In this document: piece after piece, positions 13,999 to 21,280 of the stretch | How the letters are laid out: every line of letters begins with the position of its first letter | Position numbering within the stretch: the stretch's first letter is position 1 | IMG/VR virus record: IMGVR_UViG_3300030419_002044 | Coordinates: 1 to 26,549 of that record | Source: a virus | DNA: 26,549 nt | Strand: one strand, 5' to 3' | Notes under the pieces: generated by a model | What the model saw: the letters and a program-made list of their open reading frames with translations, nothing else | Database searches by the model: none | What the model was told of the DNA's origin: nothing | Program-made: the position numbers and the translations under genes

Positions 13999-15396
13999 TT
14001 ACACCTCTACTCCGAACTCTAAATTACGCCGTTGCACTAATTCGTCTCTTTCTCGTAGTAGAAAAGCAGGTACGCCGCCGGCTGGGGTGTTACTTATTTG
14101 TGCATTTAATTGTGCTATTCTGTTATTTAAAAAGTCTAACTTTTTTCTCTTTCTATCACTAGGTGATGTGAGTAAAGATTTTAACTGGCCAGAGCTTAGT
14201 CTGCGAGGGGCTCCAGGAGCTCGCGATGAATCTGGATTAAATATTGATTGACCCATACTAATTAAATCATCTACGAAACTAGTGCCTTGCTGAAATTGAT
14301 TAGAAAAAACATTACTATTATTACTGAATACAATATCTGGTTTTCTAGTAGGTATAGCAGATCTTGATACAGGAGCATTACCATCATTGGTACCTCCTGA
14401 AGGAATTCCAAGCGTATCGTTAAGATTAACACCAAAAATATTAGGGAGTATAACATCAGAAAGAGGATTATTGCCTCTGAGGACACTACCGAGTATTCTT
14501 GTTAAGTCTTTTTCTAGAACCCTGCCTAAATCAACATCTTTGCTATTATTAAATATTACTGCGCCGCGACCTATTGCACCTAGTATATTTCCTGCGGCAA
14601 GGTCTTTTATTACTTGGTTTGCTGCATCAATAAATCCACCACGGAAGAATATACTATTATCTACACCAGCGCCAAATACTCCTAATGGGCTTGGTGTTTT
14701 GTCATAATGTATTTCTCCAAACCCTTTTGGGTTTACATTGTTTACAAAACCTGTTGCATATTTTACAGCTTCATAATTAATGGCCATTGAATGCTGCATA
14801 ACTCCGCCACTGGCATATGCATGGTTATCATGTTGTAATGAACTAACTATTGGGTTTATAAGTGTATATTCTGCAAATCGTTTCTGCAACATACTATATA
14901 CTCTTATATCTTTAAAAAACCTTTGCTTTCCTGATGCTAAGCCATATGCATCACCTGAATTCCCCCCATACCGATCATTAGTATTATAAGCTCTACCACC
15001 TAAAGAATAGTTAGAATCTTGATAATAAAACGTTGTATATGTGTGTAAAAGACTTCGTATAAGATCATTTTGATCATCATGAAAAGATACATTCACGGGA
15101 TTATAATTAATTTTATGTTGACTGTGAACCTGTCTATTATATTGGTTATGCGTCTGTACGTCTATGTTAAAGCTAGGTAAGTCTATACTCTTAACAAGCA
15201 TATTAATTTCTAGTTTTTCTTGATTATTAAATAACCTTGCTGCTTGTGGTGTAAAGTTAAAAACTACATGAAATAGATGTGAGAAGCGTGGCTGTAATTC
15301 ATAGTTATTATCAACAAATAATCTTGCAGCATGTTGAAAATCTCTAATTTGGTCGCCCCTAGAAAGAGCTTTTAATGTACTATTAACACTAGTCAA
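13999..15396 (-). CDS. tail-tube-fold protein (tube initiator or baseplate-like)
   Basis: 465 residues beginning at a TTG codon (MTSVNSTLKALSRG) with a strong SD, ATAGGAG, seven bases upstream; no ATG in this frame fits as well. Residues about 30-220 have the layout of the gp19/gp54 tail-tube fold: FHVVFNFTP, LVKSIDLPSFNIDV, NPVNVSFHDDQ and the closing NPIVSSLQHDNHAY...MAINYEAVKYATG. The rest is Gly/Asn/Ser-rich with a basic coiled-coil end (RKRKKLDFLNNRIAQLNAQI). It follows gp19, from which a terminator separates it, and has its own late promoter inside an inverted repeat. T4 gp54 is about 320 residues, so this is longer. Tube initiator or other tube-associated baseplate protein is likely; the exact T4 equivalent is uncertain. 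Confidence 0.75.
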   Translation of the reverse strand: MTSVNSTLKALSRGDQIRDFQHAARLFVDNNYELQPRFSHLFHVVFNFTPQAARLFNNQEKLEINMLVKSIDLPSFNIDVQTHNQYNRQVHSQHKINYNPVNVSFHDDQNDLIRSLLHTYTTFYYQDSNYSLGGRAYNTNDRYGGNSGDAYGLASGKQRFFKDIRVYSMLQKRFAEYTLINPIVSSLQHDNHAYASGGVMQHSMAINYEAVKYATGFVNNVNPKGFGEIHYDKTPSPLGVFGAGVDNSIFFRGGFIDAANQVIKDLAAGNILGAIGRGAVIFNNSKDVDLGRVLEKDLTRILGSVLRGNNPLSDVILPNIFGVNLNDTLGIPSGGTNDGNAPVSRSAIPTRKPDIVFSNNSNVFSNQFQQGTSFVDDLISMGQSIFNPDSSRAPGAPRRLSSGQLKSLLTSPSDRKRKKLDFLNNRIAQLNAQISNTPAGGVPAFLLRERDELVQRRNLEFGVEV

Positions 15397-15404
15397 AGTT
15401 AGAC

Positions 15405-15430
15405 TCCTATATACAGTATTTATAATAGGA
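15405..15430 (-). promoter_or_regulatory. SD-sequestering inverted repeat enclosing a late promoter
   Basis: On the minus strand TCCTAT (15425-15430) pairs with ATAGGA (15405-15410), six bp plus three more after a one-base bulge. The 3' arm is the SD of the 465-residue gene. The late promoter TATAAATAC lies in the loop, so late transcripts start after the 5' arm and cannot fold it. Confidence 0.6.
15416..15424 (-). promoter_or_regulatory. T4-late-type promoter of the 465-residue tail gene
   Basis: TATAAATAC, the full T4 late consensus TATAAATA plus C. Predicted transcripts begin near TATAGGAG, leaving a leader of about 15 bases with the SD at its 5' end. Confidence 0.8.
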
Positions 15431-15453
15431 AAAACCCCCCACTAAGTGGAGGG
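15430..15453 (-). terminator. intrinsic terminator after gp19
   Basis: On the minus strand CCCTCCAC pairs with GTGGGGGG (eight pairs, one G-T) around a short TTA loop, followed by five T. It ends the gp19 transcript immediately before the next gene's late promoter. Confidence 0.88.
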
Positions 15454-15477
15454 CTTAATTTCCCCAGGGTTTAGAAA

Positions 15478-16095
15478 TTAGCCTGTAACTGTTTGACCTA
15501 AGGCCCTTGCTACTGTTGCACCAACACCATCACCAATTGGTGTCTGTATAGCGTTATCGAACCTAATAGCCGCTGTAATTGTTACTGGTTCATTTGATGC
15601 GTAGTTAAGATCATTATAGTTGACGTTCTGTAAGAAACAACCATACATTTCCCATGTCTCTAATACGTTAGCTGCACTTGCTCCGTTACCACCATCTAGA
15701 ATTTCAAATCTTGTGATGAACTTGTAATCAATACCTGCTGCGGCACTTGCTTGTTCAAGAACGTCGAACTGCTTCTGTACTTGCTCACCAAGTAGTCTGC
15801 TTACACTACCGTTTACGTCATCACGGAAATTAACCGTTACCATATCCCAACTATGTTTCCCTGATAGGTACACACGTGAGTTATAAACTGGAACTTCAAT
15901 TTCTTCAAACGTAACTGAAGGACGGGTAATATCCATTACCTGCTTTGTTAATTCTGTACGTGGAGTAGACACGCCAAGGTTTTCAAATAACGCACGGTAT
16001 CGATATTTGAGTTTGGGCATTAACAAGCCCTGTGCGTTTGCTGACTGATCACTGTCTAAAGGTACAGTAAATTTTAATAGTGATGAAACTGACAT
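15478..16095 (-). CDS. gp19: tail tube protein (gp19)
   Basis: 205 residues; T4 gp19 is 163. It polymerises into the inner tail tube through which DNA passes. The pattern fits the tube fold: LKYRYRALFENLGV, a VTFEEIEVPVYNSRVYLSGKH core, WDMVTVNFRDDV and the C-terminal VTITAAIRFDNA. Start choice is secure: a perfect SD AAGGAGG seven bases before the ATG. A late-promoter motif lies just upstream and terminators bracket the gene on both sides, so it can be expressed as a very abundant single-gene unit, as expected for a tube protein made in many copies. It lies directly after gp18, the T4 order. Confidence 0.9.
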   Translation of the reverse strand: MSVSSLLKFTVPLDSDQSANAQGLLMPKLKYRYRALFENLGVSTPRTELTKQVMDITRPSVTFEEIEVPVYNSRVYLSGKHSWDMVTVNFRDDVNGSVSRLLGEQVQKQFDVLEQASAAAGIDYKFITRFEILDGGNGASAANVLETWEMYGCFLQNVNYNDLNYASNEPVTITAAIRFDNAIQTPIGDGVGATVARALGQTVTG

Positions 16096-16120
16096 GTAAT
16101 CTGCCTCCTTAATATAATAA

Positions 16121-16128
16121 TATTTATC
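16121..16128 (-). promoter_or_regulatory. T4-late-type promoter of gp19
   Basis: GATAAATA on the minus strand, 25 bases before the gp19 ATG; it ends in T rather than the usual C. The leader carries the perfect SD. Confidence 0.6.
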
Positions 16129-16142
16129 TGAAAGTGGTCACA

Positions 16143-16177
16143 AATAATAGGGCAATTTTATGGACTGCCCTATTATT
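16143..16177 (-). terminator. hairpin terminator between gp18 and gp19
   Basis: A perfect 12-bp stem, AATAATAGGGCA (16143-16154) with TGCCCTATTATT (16166-16177), loop of eleven. It lies 18 bases beyond the gp18 stop. The AT-rich outer stem supplies a weak T-tract, so it may be partial or bidirectional. Confidence 0.8.
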
Positions 16178-16195
16178 TTATGTGTTATAGATACC

Positions 16196-19100
16196 TTAAA
16201 CAGCGTTTGCTGCGGCTACGTTACCACTTGCAATTTCACCTGTATTCTTCAATCTGATTGGAATAAAGATAAACTCTGCTGACTTGACTGGTTCAATAGC
16301 AACGTCTACGTATAGTTCATTACGATCAATTCTTGTTGCTGTGTTGTTTGTTTCATCACAAACTACCAAGTAATCGTAAATGCCACGTTTTGCTACTAAA
16401 TCGTTCATCAACTGTTCTACTTGTTCTTTTAATTCGTCCCTAGTAATTTTATCATTAGGTTCGAACACAAAGCCCAAAGCAGTTTCTTGTAATGTCTTAC
16501 GCATGTACGCAACAAGTCTTGTAACGTTAATACGATCAAGTGCGCTAGTTGTAACTGCTCTTGTCTTATTGCCGTAGTTCATAATCCCAACACCACTAAA
16601 GAATGTAATTGGATTTACTCTCTGTTGATATAGTGTATCACGTAGGCTTTCTCTAATATTATCGCCTATGAATTCACCAGTAGCTGCGTTAATGTAGCCA
16701 ATGCTAGATACATTATCCACAAGTCCACGCCTACTACCTGCTGGTGCTAACCAAGGGAATGACTGGTCATCACTTCTGCTAATCATCCTTAGTACCATAT
16801 GACTTGCAGGAACAGTAATAGTGTTACCAGCTAGATCATTTGTTTGTCCAGCAGGGTAGAAAATACCTAAGTAAGGATCACTGGTTACTAGACCATCTTC
16901 ACCATTAACTGGTGCAACATTTGCATTGCTAGCCCAGTTTGTAATTGCTGTTCCTGTAGCTTCTAATCGCATACTAGTATCACCAACTACAAATGCTGTT
17001 TGACGCCTATCATTATTTAAACTAACCATATTAGAAATTAGTTCTGGATAGCCTGGAGCTGCAATAACATTAAATGTTCTTGAATCTTCACGAAGCTCTT
17101 CACTACTATCACAAGCTGACTTCATCGCGGCAGTAACTACATTACGTACTGCTTTTCGTCCCATGTAAGGCGAACCATTACTGCGATTACCACTTGCTGT
17201 TACCCATGCATCTTTTTCTGTTGGAAGTGTTGGATAAAGCGTTGTATCGCTGAAGTTTGTCCTACTAAAGTAATTACTACGGAATTTTTTTACACCATAA
17301 CTACTACGGCGTGTATTAAACAATAGCATGCCTCTTGGATACAATGTTGGATCAGGAGCATCAATGTCTACGTCATTATCTGTTAACAATGATGCGGTTG
17401 TAGCTAAAGTTCCTGTTACTACGTCTGTAGATGTGTCGCCCATAAAACGGGCATCAGCAAATAATATGCCATCTTCTGTAGTTTGATCTGTATTGTCAAT
17501 TAATACCCAACGGTTTTCACTGTCTACTACCTGATAACGATATAGTTTTGGATAATTTTCTAAATCGCTAGTATCAATCCATAAGTCACCAACTACAAGA
17601 GCAGTTTCATCACTCTGTGTAGTAGGTTCACTTGCACTAAAAATAACACCTGCAGGATCTGTATTGGCTAAATTATGTCCACGTGCATCATTGGTTACGT
17701 TCTGGTAACCTCTCCAGTTAGTACCATTACTAATCATAATATCAGCTTCTGTACCACCGTGATACCAATATGTATTATCACTTGGATCTGCACTTGGTGA
17801 AGTTGCACTTGCGGTATGTGTTGGCGCAATCCAGTTACTTACAATAAGATCACTGCTATTACCAGCACGAACTTGACCAGTAGTAATTGCTGCAACAATA
17901 CCTGCATCCGCAAGCGGAGTGCCGCTAGTATCTTTAAGGATTAACGACCCGCCTAGAGCATGTTTAATCTTTAAATAATTATCACTAGTAACTTCTGCAC
18001 TTACATTAGCAACGTTTGCAGCATTAATGTCACTAGCCATGTGCGTAACTGTTACGCCACTAAGTGTAACAGTAGTTGCGGCTGTTAGTGCGGTACTATT
18101 AGCTGCACTTGCTTGAATTGTAAATGTTTCACTTCCTGTTAGTGTAGGTGAAGCAACATTACCAGTAACTTCTAGTACGCCTGTTGCATACCTGCGGAAT
18201 AATTTATAAGTTACTGTATCATTTTCACTAACATCAAACTGTACATAATATGTTCCTGCTGCAATAGCTTTACCACCTGTAGAATCTAGATTTTTGTTTG
18301 CAGTTTGATCATTTTCGTAAAGTGGCGCATCACTTGCGGCAAATGCGGCAGTTGATGAATCATAAACACTAACATCAAAAGTCGCGCCAGTGTTTTGGCT
18401 TGTTGTTTTAACCCATACGCTACCATCTGGACGCGGCGTACTATCTGTGCTTTTCCATTCTGGAACAGAATAATGTTGACTCTGTTGAATTAATGGACAT
18501 GCATATGTTCCAGCTGTCATACCTGCGTCAGTTAAAATTGTTCCACTACCGTTTGTTAGTACAATTTTACCATCTGTCGTTGAACCGTCACTTGCTGCTG
18601 AACTTGTAGCATAAATTTCAATCTTATTATCAACAGCGGCGGCTGTAACGCCCGTAATACTTGCACTATTAATATTTGTAGCAAGTGCTGACACAGTCGT
18701 TCCACTTAATGTAACAGTTGTACCATTAATAACAATAGTGTTACTGTTAGTTAAAGTTGGACTTGCGGTTGTTCCTGCAATGGCTGGCCAAGCAATTTGC
18801 CAACTTGCACTACCAACTAGTACCCATGCATTACTGCGATTTTTATAATATGTAGGATTGCTTACATTAGTTGCAACTACAGCATAATCACCAATAGCAC
18901 CAATTGCGGTTTTTGGAATTCCGCCATCAAGATCATCAGTGCTTGTAATAACTGTTGGAACTTGATTCGTAAATGTGCCAGATGTCTTGCTCCATTCAAA
19001 AATACCCCAACGTGTATCTGTTCCGGTATCCAACCAAATCGTACCATTAGCTGGATTGCCAAGTGGTCTGCTTGTTGAACTTGTCAATTCTGACAAATCT

Positions 19101-19441
19101 ATGTCTGCACGAGTTACATATGCTCTATTGCTTACACCAAGTAAACTATATGCTGCCATAAGACCGTATTCATTAGTTTCATAACCATGAATTGGTGTCC
19201 CACTTGTTGTTTGGTAGAAACTTGGATTTCCAAATGTGGAAACTAAGTCTCGTTGGCTGCTAATCAAATACGTTTTACCAGCATTTGCTGCGGTGGTCCC
19301 GGCCGCTGTACCTGAGCCTGTTCCACTTGTTTTGTCTTGTGCGGTTGCTACAATAAGAGCTGCTACGGTGCCTGTGTCATTGGCAACATAATTGCTTTCG
19401 TCTATGACTGTAACTTCTACGCCTGGAGATACTAACGCCAT
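16196..19441 (-). CDS. gp18: contractile tail sheath protein (gp18), enlarged
   Basis: 1081 residues, well beyond T4 gp18 (659). It polymerises around the tail tube and contracts during infection. The N-terminus (MALVSPGVEVTVIDESNY) is the sheath signature. The C-terminal part (about 660-1081) holds the other conserved core, including ARFMGDTSTDVVTGTL, FNVIAAPGYPELI and a typical end, FIFIPIRLKNTGEIASGN. Between about residues 120 and 650 lies a Ser/Thr/Ala-rich insertion made of repeated beta-type modules, listed separately; these should be surface-exposed on the tail. The SD AAGGAAT lies before the ATG and a full late promoter lies 31 bases upstream of the start. Confidence 0.93.
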   Translation of the reverse strand: MALVSPGVEVTVIDESNYVANDTGTVAALIVATAQDKTSGTGSGTAAGTTAANAGKTYLISSQRDLVSTFGNPSFYQTTSGTPIHGYETNEYGLMAAYSLLGVSNRAYVTRADIDLSELTSSTSRPLGNPANGTIWLDTGTDTRWGIFEWSKTSGTFTNQVPTVITSTDDLDGGIPKTAIGAIGDYAVVATNVSNPTYYKNRSNAWVLVGSASWQIAWPAIAGTTASPTLTNSNTIVINGTTVTLSGTTVSALATNINSASITGVTAAAVDNKIEIYATSSAASDGSTTDGKIVLTNGSGTILTDAGMTAGTYACPLIQQSQHYSVPEWKSTDSTPRPDGSVWVKTTSQNTGATFDVSVYDSSTAAFAASDAPLYENDQTANKNLDSTGGKAIAAGTYYVQFDVSENDTVTYKLFRRYATGVLEVTGNVASPTLTGSETFTIQASAANSTALTAATTVTLSGVTVTHMASDINAANVANVSAEVTSDNYLKIKHALGGSLILKDTSGTPLADAGIVAAITTGQVRAGNSSDLIVSNWIAPTHTASATSPSADPSDNTYWYHGGTEADIMISNGTNWRGYQNVTNDARGHNLANTDPAGVIFSASEPTTQSDETALVVGDLWIDTSDLENYPKLYRYQVVDSENRWVLIDNTDQTTEDGILFADARFMGDTSTDVVTGTLATTASLLTDNDVDIDAPDPTLYPRGMLLFNTRRSSYGVKKFRSNYFSRTNFSDTTLYPTLPTEKDAWVTASGNRSNGSPYMGRKAVRNVVTAAMKSACDSSEELREDSRTFNVIAAPGYPELISNMVSLNNDRRQTAFVVGDTSMRLEATGTAITNWASNANVAPVNGEDGLVTSDPYLGIFYPAGQTNDLAGNTITVPASHMVLRMISRSDDQSFPWLAPAGSRRGLVDNVSSIGYINAATGEFIGDNIRESLRDTLYQQRVNPITFFSGVGIMNYGNKTRAVTTSALDRINVTRLVAYMRKTLQETALGFVFEPNDKITRDELKEQVEQLMNDLVAKRGIYDYLVVCDETNNTATRIDRNELYVDVAIEPVKSAEFIFIPIRLKNTGEIASGNVAAANAV
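17897..18157 (-). repeat. gp18 insertion module, copy 2
   Basis: Codes for residues about 429-515 of gp18. It shares with copy 1 the order SPTLT, TVTLSG.TV, a short DINAANVANVSAEV helix/strand, a KI hydrophobic strand, and a D.SGTPLADAG end. It is a diverged protein-level duplication rather than a DNA repeat. Confidence 0.7.
18506..18760 (-). repeat. gp18 insertion module, copy 1
   Basis: Codes for residues about 228-312 of gp18: SPTLTNSNTI, TTVTLSGTTV, NINSASITGVTAA, KIEIYATS and GSGTILTDAGMTAG. It matches copy 2 in order and spacing. Around both copies are WxDT/WVK-type segments (about 134, 342, 558, 620) that look like a second, shorter repeated unit. Confidence 0.7.
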
Positions 19442-19472
19442 TCTATATTCCTTTGCAATGAATTCATTTATC

Positions 19473-19481
19473 GTATTTATA
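19473..19481 (-). promoter_or_regulatory. T4-late-type promoter of gp18
   Basis: TATAAATAC, full T4 late consensus plus C, 31 bases before the gp18 ATG. ATTCCTT on the minus strand at 19506-19512, upstream of the promoter, is complementary to the gp18 SD region AAGGAAT (19447-19453). Confidence 0.8.
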
Positions 19482-19527
19482 ATATCTGCATTAAAAACCC
19501 TTATTAAGGAATCACCTTTAAAGGTTC

Positions 19528-19887
19528 ATGCAAATAAGTAAATGTATGCGACAAGTATGTTTAGAGTGTGGATTGAATCCTAGAGCAGTAAATTACCATA
19601 GGAATGGAAAAATTTACTATAGGAAACTATGTGATTCATGTGATAGAAAAAAAACTAAGAAAAATTTACATGAAAAGAGTAGATGGCAAATGGCGGGATA
19701 CAAACAAAAATCTACGTGTGAAAAATGCGGGTTCGTTCCAGCAATACCTAACCAACTTGTTGTTTTTAGTATAGATAGAAATCAACAAAGCATTGCTATT
19801 AGAAATTTGAAAACAGTTTGTTTAAATTGTAATTATGAACTTTCAATTACTGGCTGGACACAAGGAGATCTTGAAGAAGATCTTTAA
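19528..19887 (+). CDS. zinc-binding, degenerate HNH-like protein
   Basis: 119 residues, the only plus-strand gene in the left 23 kb. Three CxxC pairs plus one more give four zinc knuckles: CLECG (about 10-14), CDSC (35-38), CEKCG (60-64) and CLNC (98-101). The spacing of the last two with an IRNLKTVCLNCN end resembles the HNH endonuclease scaffold, but the expected catalytic His positions are Ser/Asn here (VVFSIDRN, CNYEL), so activity is doubtful. The SD is weak (AAAGG three bases from the ATG); a start at the next Met (19546, MRQVC) is possible. It is divergent from gp18 and overlaps the kinase gene tail to tail by 41 bases. It could be a relic homing endonuclease or a small DNA/RNA-binding regulator. 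Confidence 0.75.
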   Translation: MQISKCMRQVCLECGLNPRAVNYHRNGKIYYRKLCDSCDRKKTKKNLHEKSRWQMAGYKQKSTCEKCGFVPAIPNQLVVFSIDRNQQSIAIRNLKTVCLNCNYELSITGWTQGDLEEDL

Positions 19888-20464
19888 CTGTAAATTTAAG
19901 ATCATCTATACTGCCATCATTCAATATCATGTAATCTGGAGTAACACTAGCCCACATATATTCACTAGCATGAATTCCAGGATGAGCATGTTGCATAGCA
20001 TCTGGATTGTGTATTGCTAAATCAAACCAATCTGGATCTTCGCCCCGTTTAACTCTTACTACCTTGCCGCCGGCTCTGCGTATCATGTTTACTTCATTTG
20101 GAAATCTAGCATCTGTAACTACGATATCATTTTGTATTTCTCGTAGTCGTTTTTCTAAACTTAAAATCCATATATCTTGATGAAATTGATTTCTAAATAA
20201 ATCAGTTCCGAGTAATTGTAATGCTAACCTAGGAGTAAAATCTGGTATGTTTAGTCTTTCTTGCCACCACGTGTCAACTTCTTCTCTCTTAGCTCTACTT
20301 ACGTCAGTATCGCCTTCGAGCATTGCTCTGTCCCAGCCAAAGATACTTGCGGTAGCATCTTTTAAAGTATTAGCAAAACTTTCGTGCTGAAACCCCTCAT
20401 CTATTAGCATGTCGCCAACAGTGCCTTTACCAGAACCTATAAGTCCTATTAATCCTACAATCAT
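19847..20464 (-). CDS. gp1: deoxynucleoside monophosphate kinase (T4 gp1 family)
   Basis: 205 residues; T4 gp1 is about 240. It phosphorylates dNMPs for phage DNA synthesis. The P-loop is GLIGSGKGT (residues 7-15). LALQLLGTDLFRNQF, IVVTDARFPNEVNMIRRAGGKVVRV and the closing DYMILNDGSIDDLK match the order of gp1 landmarks (LMQALGTDL, DTRQDHEMDAARAMGATVI, TNDGSLEEL). It lies between structural genes gp13 and gp18 but has its own sigma70-like promoter within the end of gp13: TATAAT six bases before the ATG and no SD, suggesting a leaderless early message for an early enzyme inside a late cluster. Confidence 0.87.
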   Translation of the reverse strand: MIVGLIGLIGSGKGTVGDMLIDEGFQHESFANTLKDATASIFGWDRAMLEGDTDVSRAKREEVDTWWQERLNIPDFTPRLALQLLGTDLFRNQFHQDIWILSLEKRLREIQNDIVVTDARFPNEVNMIRRAGGKVVRVKRGEDPDWFDLAIHNPDAMQHAHPGIHASEYMWASVTPDYMILNDGSIDDLKFTVKDLLQDLLVSSQ

Positions 20465-20470
20465 GTTTAT

Positions 20471-20499
20471 ATTATAGCAAAGTTTTTAGTGTTAACCAA
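20471..20499 (-). promoter_or_regulatory. sigma70-like promoter of the dNMP kinase
   Basis: TATAAT (20471-20476), a 17-base spacer and a weak -35 TTGGTT (20494-20499) overlapping the gp13 stop. Six bases separate the -10 box from the ATG, the same leaderless geometry as at 69-96 and 5509-5538. Confidence 0.55.
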
Positions 20500-21247
20500 T
20501 AATAAAACTGAGTGGATCACTTCCATCCACATAATTCTTTAGATCTTCCTCTAAAGCTGCCATTTCAGACTGTGCTTCTGCTTTAAGCGTATCACCATTT
20601 AAACTTGTGCCGCCTTGTGGTCCAGCAATAGTACTGAACTTACTACGAGCTTCACCAAGCGTATACTTTGCAATAGCAAGACTATAATCTCTAATCCAAG
20701 GTTTAACATTTATATCCTGTAGTAGTCCAGTTTCAGGTCTAGTATTGTAAACCCATAGCACTATATCTTCACCACTAGCATCAAACTTGCGTAGCAATGT
20801 AAGTGTCTTACTTACACTATTCCATTCAAAGTTAACAAAACCACCAAATAATCTTGCACTCATTTCTTGATATTGGTAGTACATTTCATACGTAGCTTGG
20901 CCACCAACCCTACCTGCTTGAAGCAGATAAGTGTTAACGAATGCAGCTTCAAATGGTTCAAATTGTGTACCTGTATCACCTGAGCCACTACCCACACTGC
21001 GACGAAATACCTGTCTTACCTCTTGAATCTCGCTTGGTAAAACGTATTCTTGCTGCTCTTCAACAATCTCTAAAAATACATAACTACTTTCAGTACTCTG
21101 TTGAGCCCGTTGTCTATAACGTTCTATTGCTTTATCAATACACATGTCATAGTGTGCAGGATCAAGTTCAACATCAATCATATCGCCGCCTAGGCGAAGA
21201 TAGATATAATCTTGAACATCTTTACGTAGTGTAGTTAAACTAGCCAT
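20492..21247 (-). CDS. gp13: neck protein (gp13)
   Basis: 251 residues; T4 gp13 is 309. It joins the head portal to the tail. The N-terminal helix bundle (TLRKDVQDYIYLRLGGDMID, CIDKAIERYRQRAQQ) leads to a beta domain, and the C-terminus has the gp13 pattern: KPWIRDYSLAIAKYTLGEAR, then a GGTSLNGDTLKAEAQSEM segment and an acidic helix before DPLSFIIG. The SD AGGAAA is seven bases before the ATG but lies in the 3' arm of a perfect hairpin with a late promoter inside. No canonical gp14 is adjacent; the plus-strand gene at 25395 may fill a related role. Confidence 0.78.
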   Translation of the reverse strand: MASLTTLRKDVQDYIYLRLGGDMIDVELDPAHYDMCIDKAIERYRQRAQQSTESSYVFLEIVEEQQEYVLPSEIQEVRQVFRRSVGSGSGDTGTQFEPFEAAFVNTYLLQAGRVGGQATYEMYYQYQEMSARLFGGFVNFEWNSVSKTLTLLRKFDASGEDIVLWVYNTRPETGLLQDINVKPWIRDYSLAIAKYTLGEARSKFSTIAGPQGGTSLNGDTLKAEAQSEMAALEEDLKNYVDGSDPLSFIIG

Positions 21248-21252
21248 ACTTG

Positions 21253-21280
21253 TTTCCTAATAGTAGTATTTATTAGGAAA
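21253..21280 (-). promoter_or_regulatory. SD-sequestering hairpin enclosing the gp13 late promoter
   Basis: A perfect 10-bp inverted repeat: TTTCCTAATA (21271-21280) with TATTAGGAAA (21253-21262), loop of eight. The 3' arm contains the gp13 SD. The late promoter overlaps the 5' arm and loop, so RNA started there begins near ATTAGGAAAC and lacks the 5' arm. Read-through RNA from the 401-residue gene would fold and hide the SD. Confidence 0.8.
21266..21274 (-). promoter_or_regulatory. T4-late-type promoter of gp13
   Basis: AATAAATAC on the minus strand, overlapping the stop codon of the upstream 401-residue gene. The predicted leader is about 13 bases. Confidence 0.75.

Noticed and set aside
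14387-14707. Plus-strand 106-codon open frame
   Set aside because: Antisense to the tail-tube-fold gene, low complexity and no start signals.
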